A stretch of 18,649 nt of DNA, taken from contig JAZNHI010000098.1 in assembly GCA_045576895.1 (NCBI GenBank), positions 1 to 18,649 on the forward strand. The letters run 5' to 3'. The notes below the pieces were generated by a model. The model worked only from the letters and a program-made list of their open reading frames with translations. It was not told where the DNA came from and made no database searches. This document shows, piece after piece, positions 15,609-18,649 of the stretch. Made by a program: the position numbers and the translations under genes. This DNA comes from UBA3792 sp045576895 (GTDB lineage Bacteria > Bacillota > Clostridia > Christensenellales > CAG-138). The first letter of the stretch is position 1. Each line of letters begins with the position of its first letter.

Positions 15609-15644
15609 CTTGCATTTTGGGCGAAAAACGGGCAAAATACAGTG

Positions 15645-15693
15645 AAATCGGGCTTCGGAGCGGTCGATCAGCCACTTCGGAGCCCGATTTTTT
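15645..15693 (+). terminator. Second strong terminator-like hairpin after the tRNAs
   Basis: AAATCGGGCTTCGGAG (15645-15660) pairs with CTTCGGAGCCCGATTT (15675-15690), 16 bp with two G-T wobbles, followed by a T-run to 15693. It is stronger than the first terminator and has no gene of its own, so it is either a back-up terminator or the end of a lost gene. Confidence 0.7.
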
Positions 15694-15875
15694 GCGTTCA
15701 AGCCCCGGAAACGGGCAATAACGCTGGTGTACTTTTTGCGTTTCTTTGCTCTGTAAAGAAAGAACAAAAAGGTGTAGGAGGCAGGACTTGAACCTTCCAG
15801 AACAGGAGATATCTTGAAAAGGTAACCGTCCCCAATGTCATCTTACTTGTTTTTTGCGGATCGAGAAAAAACCAC
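15694..15875. other. Non-coding stretch with hairpin and tRNA-like antisense fragment
   Basis: No gene is seen. A 7-bp hairpin TTTCTTT/AAAGAAA lies about 15740-15761. Bases 15771-15800 read on the minus strand as a tRNA-like 3' piece (GGTTCAAGTCC followed by TGCCTCCTACACC), with mismatches in the would-be T-stem. The remainder shows no recognisable signal until the promoter at 15876. Confidence 0.35.
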
Positions 15876-15904
15876 TTGACAAATCCGAAGATCTGTTATA
15901 ATAT
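15876..15904 (+). promoter_or_regulatory. Sigma-A promoter of the flavoprotein/TetR operon
   Basis: TTGACA at 15876-15881, with overlapping -10 candidates TATAAT (15897-15902, 15-base spacer) and TAATAT (15899-15904, 17-base spacer). It is followed directly by an AT-rich palindrome. Confidence 0.7.
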
Positions 15905-15931
15905 AAACACGTTAATATAAATATGTTTATA
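15902..15931. promoter_or_regulatory. Candidate TetR operator palindrome
   Basis: TATAAACA (15902-15909) and TGTTTATA (15924-15931) form an exact 8-bp inverted repeat with a 14-base spacer, overlapping the -10 and transcription start. The operon's third gene encodes a TetR-type regulator, so autorepression is the simple reading; this is inference. Confidence 0.55.
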
Positions 15932-15950
15932 AAATATCAGGAAGGAAGAT

Positions 15951-16466
15951 TTGACAGAGATGATACTGATCGTAAATACCACTGCAGACACATCCGTAAC
16001 GGATGATCTGAAAAATTCCCTGGCAGGCCGCGGGGCCGACTTTGAGATCATCGAGGCCGGAGGTCTTCGGATCAGTCCCTGCATCGGCTGCAATCACTGC
16101 TGGCTGAAAACCCCCGGGGAATGCTCGATCAAGGATGATTTTGAAAGGATCCTGAAAAAGATCGTGCACGCGGACCAGATGTGGGTCATTTCGGACACGG
16201 CCCTCGGGTTCCTGGACCATAAAGGAAAGAACGTCTATGACAGGATGCTTCCGATCCTGACGATGTATCTGACGTTTTACAAAGGGCAGCTGCGGCACGT
16301 GCCGCGATATGAGAAACTGCCCGACGTTGGACTGATCTGTCTCGGAAGCGTTGAAAAAGCGTATTTGAAGCGATGGAGCGAAAGAGCCGCCCTGAACTTC
16401 ATGCGGAAGTCCCTGGGCGTGTTTGAAAGAGGCGAAATGAAGGAGGCGGTATCATGCATGTGCTGA
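15951..16466 (+). CDS. Flavodoxin-fold NAD(P)H-dependent FMN reductase with cysteine cluster
   Basis: A 171-residue protein. It opens with a flavodoxin-like beta-strand (MILIVNTTADTSV) and then has the cysteine pattern C44-I-G-C47-N-H-C50...C58 ('C-x2-C-x2-C-x7-C' followed by KDDFE). That pattern is typical of the NADPH-dependent FMN reductase / iron-sulfur flavoprotein family, where the cysteines can hold an Fe-S cluster. The start is ambiguous: a TTG at 15951 has the GGAAGGA box at 15940-15946 at normal distance, while the ATG at 15960 is 14 bases from it. I prefer TTG. The 3' end overlaps the next gene by 13 bases. Its role is presumably electron transfer or reduction of a small molecule, controlled by the operon's TetR regulator. 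Confidence 0.78.
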   Translation: MTEMILIVNTTADTSVTDDLKNSLAGRGADFEIIEAGGLRISPCIGCNHCWLKTPGECSIKDDFERILKKIVHADQMWVISDTALGFLDHKGKNVYDRMLPILTMYLTFYKGQLRHVPRYEKLPDVGLICLGSVEKAYLKRWSERAALNFMRKSLGVFERGEMKEAVSCMC

Positions 16467-17101
16467 TCATAAACGGAAGCCCGCGGGTCAAAAAATACAG
16501 CAACACGAATTATATCCTGGTAAAATTCACCGAAGGCCTGCGTGAAAACGGCGCCTCCTTTGAGCAGTACGAGATCTCCGACAGAGGATCCTGGGATCAG
16601 ATCCGGCAGGCCTTTGACCGGAACACCGTCATTTTGATCGCGCTTCCCCTCTACGTGGAGTGCATCCCGGGGCTTCTGATGGAGTTCCTTGAGACTCTCA
16701 CACCCAAAAGCGACGGATCGAAGATGGCGTTCCTCCTGCAGGGCGGATTTATGGAAGGTGTACAGCTTCGCTGCGGAGAGGCCTATCTTAAGATCTTGGC
16801 GGGCAAACTCGGATGCGCGTACATGGGAACGCTCGTAAAGGGCGACAACTTCATGATCCGTTTCTTTGAAGGAGAATGGCGGGAAAAAGTCACCGACCCC
16901 TATGCGGACATGGGCCGGGAATATGCTGTTAACGGAGATTTCAATTCCAAAGCGTGCAAAAAGTTCACGGGACACGAGAAATTCCCTCTCCCCGTGCGTA
17001 TCTACGTCGGGCACATATTGAAGACACAGGCCGCAAAAGGCTTTGAACAGATAGCGGCGGCGTTTGAATGTGATAAGCCGCTCGACTTCAAACCGTATTA
17101 A
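16454..17101 (+). CDS. Flavodoxin-fold NAD(P)H-dependent oxidoreductase
   Basis: A 215-residue protein. It opens MHVLIINGSPRVKKYSNTNYIL, read here as the FMN-phosphate-binding loop 'NGSPR...SNT' of the NADPH-dependent FMN reductase/flavodoxin_2 clan. Later it has 'VILIALPLYVECIPGLLMEF', which matches the 'P-L-Y' flavin-binding loop region. There is no cysteine cluster, unlike its neighbour, so the pair may divide labour as cluster-bearing and cluster-free flavoproteins. RBS AAGGAGGC lies inside the previous gene, the two frames overlap by 13 bases, and the TetR gene follows after 12 bases. The substrate is unknown. Confidence 0.75.
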   Translation: MHVLIINGSPRVKKYSNTNYILVKFTEGLRENGASFEQYEISDRGSWDQIRQAFDRNTVILIALPLYVECIPGLLMEFLETLTPKSDGSKMAFLLQGGFMEGVQLRCGEAYLKILAGKLGCAYMGTLVKGDNFMIRFFEGEWREKVTDPYADMGREYAVNGDFNSKACKKFTGHEKFPLPVRIYVGHILKTQAAKGFEQIAAAFECDKPLDFKPY

Positions 17102-17113
17102 CAGGAGGCCGAT

Positions 17114-17713
17114 ATGGGCAGAAAAGTTCGGATCACGCGGGAGATGATCCTGCAGGCTGCCTATGAGATTCTGGACGAAGCCGGGATCGGGGCTGTCGGG
17201 ATCAAGGCGATCGCATCAAGGCTCGGCTGCTCGACGCAGCCCGTTTCCTGGGTTTTCGGCAGCATGAAGGAACTGAAAAAGGAGTTGTTCCGATATGCGA
17301 ACGCGAGGGCTTTTGCAGGGCTCCCGGAGCAGATGACCGGAAGAAACGCCATCGACGCCTTCTTTGCTTCCGGAGTCTATTATCTTTCCATCGCCTGTGA
17401 GCACCCGAATGTATTTCGCTTCATCACTGTGGACGACCCGATGGATACCATCGGGGAGCCGGTGCGGGACAACAAAAGCATCTTTTCGTTTGAATTCGAC
17501 GCCGACGCGGCAAATCTGCTTGCCGGGGAATATGACGTCCCGCCCGAGACGATCGGCAATACTGTGAAGGATATCGTGATCTACACCCACGGCCTGGCGG
17601 TCATGATGATGCACGACAGTTACAGGCTGCCGAAGGAAGACGCCTTTAAAATGGTCTATGACGTGGGCGAGAAACTGCTTCACTCGATCGGAATAGATAA
17701 AATCAGTACTTAA
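17114..17713 (+). CDS. TetR/AcrR family transcriptional regulator
   Basis: A 199-residue protein of normal TetR length. The N-terminal DNA-binding domain shows 'MILQAAYEILDEAGI' then 'GIKAIASRLGCSTQPVSWVF' (helix-turn-helix about residues 28-50) and 'SMKELKKELFRYA'. The ligand-binding C-terminal part is diverged. The ATG has an AACAGGAGG box, 12 bases after the preceding stop. As third gene of the operon it probably represses its own promoter at the palindrome 15902-15931, with release by a small molecule that the two flavoproteins may metabolise. Both statements are inference from arrangement. Confidence 0.85.
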   Translation: MGRKVRITREMILQAAYEILDEAGIGAVGIKAIASRLGCSTQPVSWVFGSMKELKKELFRYANARAFAGLPEQMTGRNAIDAFFASGVYYLSIACEHPNVFRFITVDDPMDTIGEPVRDNKSIFSFEFDADAANLLAGEYDVPPETIGNTVKDIVIYTHGLAVMMMHDSYRLPKEDAFKMVYDVGEKLLHSIGIDKIST

Positions 17714-17806
17714 ATATACAAGGTCAAAGATGCGATCTATGTTGTACTGGTATACTTTTAGGCCTTCTTTCTATGCTTTGGTGTACGTTTGCGCGCTCTT
17801 TCCCAG

Positions 17807-17840
17807 GAAAAAAGCACTTGCATTTGCAAGTGCTTTTTTC
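17807..17840. terminator. Palindromic terminator adjoining the hairpin-array element
   Basis: GAAAAAAGCACTTGCA (17807-17822) and TGCAAGTGCTTTTTTC (17825-17840) are perfect complements around TT; a realistic fold has a 13-bp stem. T-run and A-run on either side make it bidirectional. It ends three bases before the first GAAAT word of the array. Confidence 0.85.
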
Positions 17841-17842
17841 AA

Positions 17843-18017
17843 CGAAATTTGCCCTGACGGGCAAGTGAAATAGCACAGCTGTGAAGTAGCTTCGCTGTGA
17901 AATGTTCGTAAAGTGAACGTGGACACATTTCATTTCACATCCGGCTTGCCGGATAATTCACAATCCGCGTCAGCGAGATTATTTCACATAGAGCGAGGCG
18001 AGATATTTCACTTTCAC
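17843..18017. repeat. Structured hairpin-array element with mirrored GTGAAAT / ATTTCAC words
   Basis: The left half has CGAAAT (17843), GTGAAAT (17865), GTGAAGT (17881) and GTGAAAT (17897). The right half mirrors these as ATTTCAC (17932), AATTCAC (17955), ATTTCAC (17981) and ATTTCAC (18005). Hairpins fill the intervals: TTGCCC/GGGCAA (17849-17864), AGC-ACA-GCT (17872-17880), AGC-TTC-GCT (17888-17896), a central GTTC/GAAC (17904-17918), ATCCGGC-TT-GCCGGAT (17939-17954) and AATC-CGC/GCG-A-GATT (17962-17980). The 17988-18004 interval has lost its hairpin. Left and right words can pair in nested order, giving stacked four-way junctions. No open frame spans it; it fills the gap between the TetR and GNAT genes. 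It resembles MITE-like or REP-like intergenic repeats; I recall similar GTGAAAT-spaced hairpins in gut Clostridia but cannot verify. Confidence 0.75.
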
Positions 18018-18046
18018 TTGTTTCCGAGGAGCAATTCTGCTATAAT
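18018..18046 (+). promoter_or_regulatory. Promoter of the GNAT gene
   Basis: TTGTTT (18018-18023), 17-base spacer, TATAAT (18041-18046) with extended TGC before it. It starts directly after the last TTTCAC of the array, so the array ends at the promoter edge. Confidence 0.75.
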
Positions 18047-18103
18047 CAAATAATCTCGTTGCAGCAATCAACACCGTAAAAGGAAATCAGGAGAACAATA
18101 GAG

Positions 18104-18568
18104 ATGACGGAGCATTTTACGACGCACCTCCGCCCGGCGCGGGCGGAGGACCTTTTGAGGATCGCGGAGATCGAGATCTTCAATTACCGGCTGAACTTTT
18201 ATCCGATCTTCCGCAGCGACGCGTATTATTTCTGTGAAAAGACCGTCCCGAACCTGATGGCGTTTTATTCGAAGGAACCCGGTGTGATCGAAAACACCGT
18301 TGTGTATGACGACGGCGTCGTCAAGGGCTTCGTTCGCGTGAAGGACGGTGAGATCGAGAAGCTGTTCGTCGAGCCGGTGCTGCAGAACCGCGGGATCGGC
18401 GACGCGCTGTTCCGATACGCCGCGGAAGCGCTCGGCGGCAGGCGCCTTTGGGTGCCCGAGAAGAACCCGCGCGCGATCCGCTTCTATGAGCGGCACGGGT
18501 TTCACCTGACGGAGCTGAAAAAACGTGTGGATGACACGAACGAGTTCTTGATCCGGATGGAACGGTAA
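18104..18568 (+). CDS. GNAT family N-acetyltransferase
   Basis: A 154-residue single-domain GNAT protein. Motif A is at residues 86-103 (KLFVEPVLQNRGIGDALF, with the acetyl-CoA pyrophosphate loop Q-N-R-G-I-G at 94-99). Motif B is at 121-133 (NPRAIRFYERHGF). The N-terminal 'LRPARAEDLLRIAEIE' is the usual first strand and helix. Start ATG at 18104 follows an AGGAGAAC box. It is a cytosolic acetyltransferase; the acceptor (small molecule, peptide or protein N-terminus) cannot be told. Monocistronic, with its own promoter. Confidence 0.9.
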   Translation: MTEHFTTHLRPARAEDLLRIAEIEIFNYRLNFYPIFRSDAYYFCEKTVPNLMAFYSKEPGVIENTVVYDDGVVKGFVRVKDGEIEKLFVEPVLQNRGIGDALFRYAAEALGGRRLWVPEKNPRAIRFYERHGFHLTELKKRVDDTNEFLIRMER

Positions 18569-18618
18569 CAAAAAAGCAAGCCTTGCCGGGCAATGTCATT
18601 AAGTTAAGGAACAAGAAC

Positions 18619-18648
18619 GAGCAGGCGAGAGGAAAAACTCGCCTGCTC
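18619..18648. terminator. Hairpin at window end, probable terminator
   Basis: GAGCAGGCGAG (18619-18629) pairs perfectly with CTCGCCTGCTC (18638-18648) around AGGAAAAA. The window ends before any T-run can be seen, so terminator is the likely but unproven reading. Confidence 0.6.
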
Positions 18649-18649
18649 A

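Noticed and set aside
15533..15767. Short open frames over the tRNA-Lys 3' end and terminators
   Set aside because: They overlap a complete tRNA and two hairpins and have no start signal.
16277..17014. 245-residue antisense frame opposite the second flavoprotein
   Set aside because: No RBS or domain; the plus-strand gene has the flavin-binding loop and operon context.
17843..18017. CRISPR array suggested by regularly spaced short repeats
   Set aside because: The repeats are only about 7 bases and reverse orientation midway, the intervals are self-complementary and 9-19 bases long, and no cas gene is nearby.
15833..18599. CAATGTCAT occurring at 15833 and 18591 as possible element boundaries
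   Set aside because: A nine-base match is expected many times by chance in a window of this size, and the flanks of the two copies diverge.

Overview
The window looks like a chromosomal segment of an anaerobic, endospore-forming Firmicute of the class Clostridia, probably a gut or rumen lineage related to Oscillospiraceae or Christensenellales. The support is a cotJABC spore-coat operon, a ylmC/ymxH sporulation gene beside nrdR and pgeF (a common clostridial arrangement), AGGAGG-type ribosome binding sites and several near-consensus sigma-A promoters. No species assignment is possible from the sequence alone.

Layout. Bases 1-1224 hold the 3' part of a secreted tannase-like esterase, closed by a terminator. 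Bases 1442-2371 (minus) are the C-terminal remnant of a large serine recombinase. Bases 2542-5810 form a two-gene, ATGA-coupled unit: an FAD oxidoreductase with a Rieske tail, then a DUF255/YyaL thioredoxin-fold protein. Bases 5966-6972 (minus) carry cotJA, cotJB and a cotJC that has lost its C-terminal quarter and ends inside a hairpin. Facing it, 7135-8789 is ylmC, nrdR and pgeF. A promoter overlapping the pgeF stop drives a membrane-anchored SurA/PrsA-like protein (8850-10079) and a coupled 30-residue membrane peptide (10076-10168).

Bases 10314-13438 hold two tandem paralogous secreted proteins, each with its own promoter and terminator, sharing a highly similar C-terminal half. A membrane-anchored type-B carboxylesterase follows (13545-15314), then a tRNA-Gly(GCC)/tRNA-Lys(CTT) pair with a consensus promoter and two terminators.

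Bases 15876-17713 are an operon of two flavodoxin-fold oxidoreductases and a TetR regulator, with a palindromic candidate operator in the promoter. It lies beyond a short tRNA-like fragment and may be a late arrival. A GNAT acetyltransferase (18104-18568) closes the window.

The most striking unexplained item is at 17807-18017: a strong palindromic terminator fused to a 170-base non-coding element. GTGAAAT-type words on its left are mirrored by ATTTCAC-type words on its right, and most intervals between them hold a small self-complementary hairpin. The whole can fold into a ladder of stacked four-way junctions, and I read it as a structured intergenic repeat or MITE-like element.
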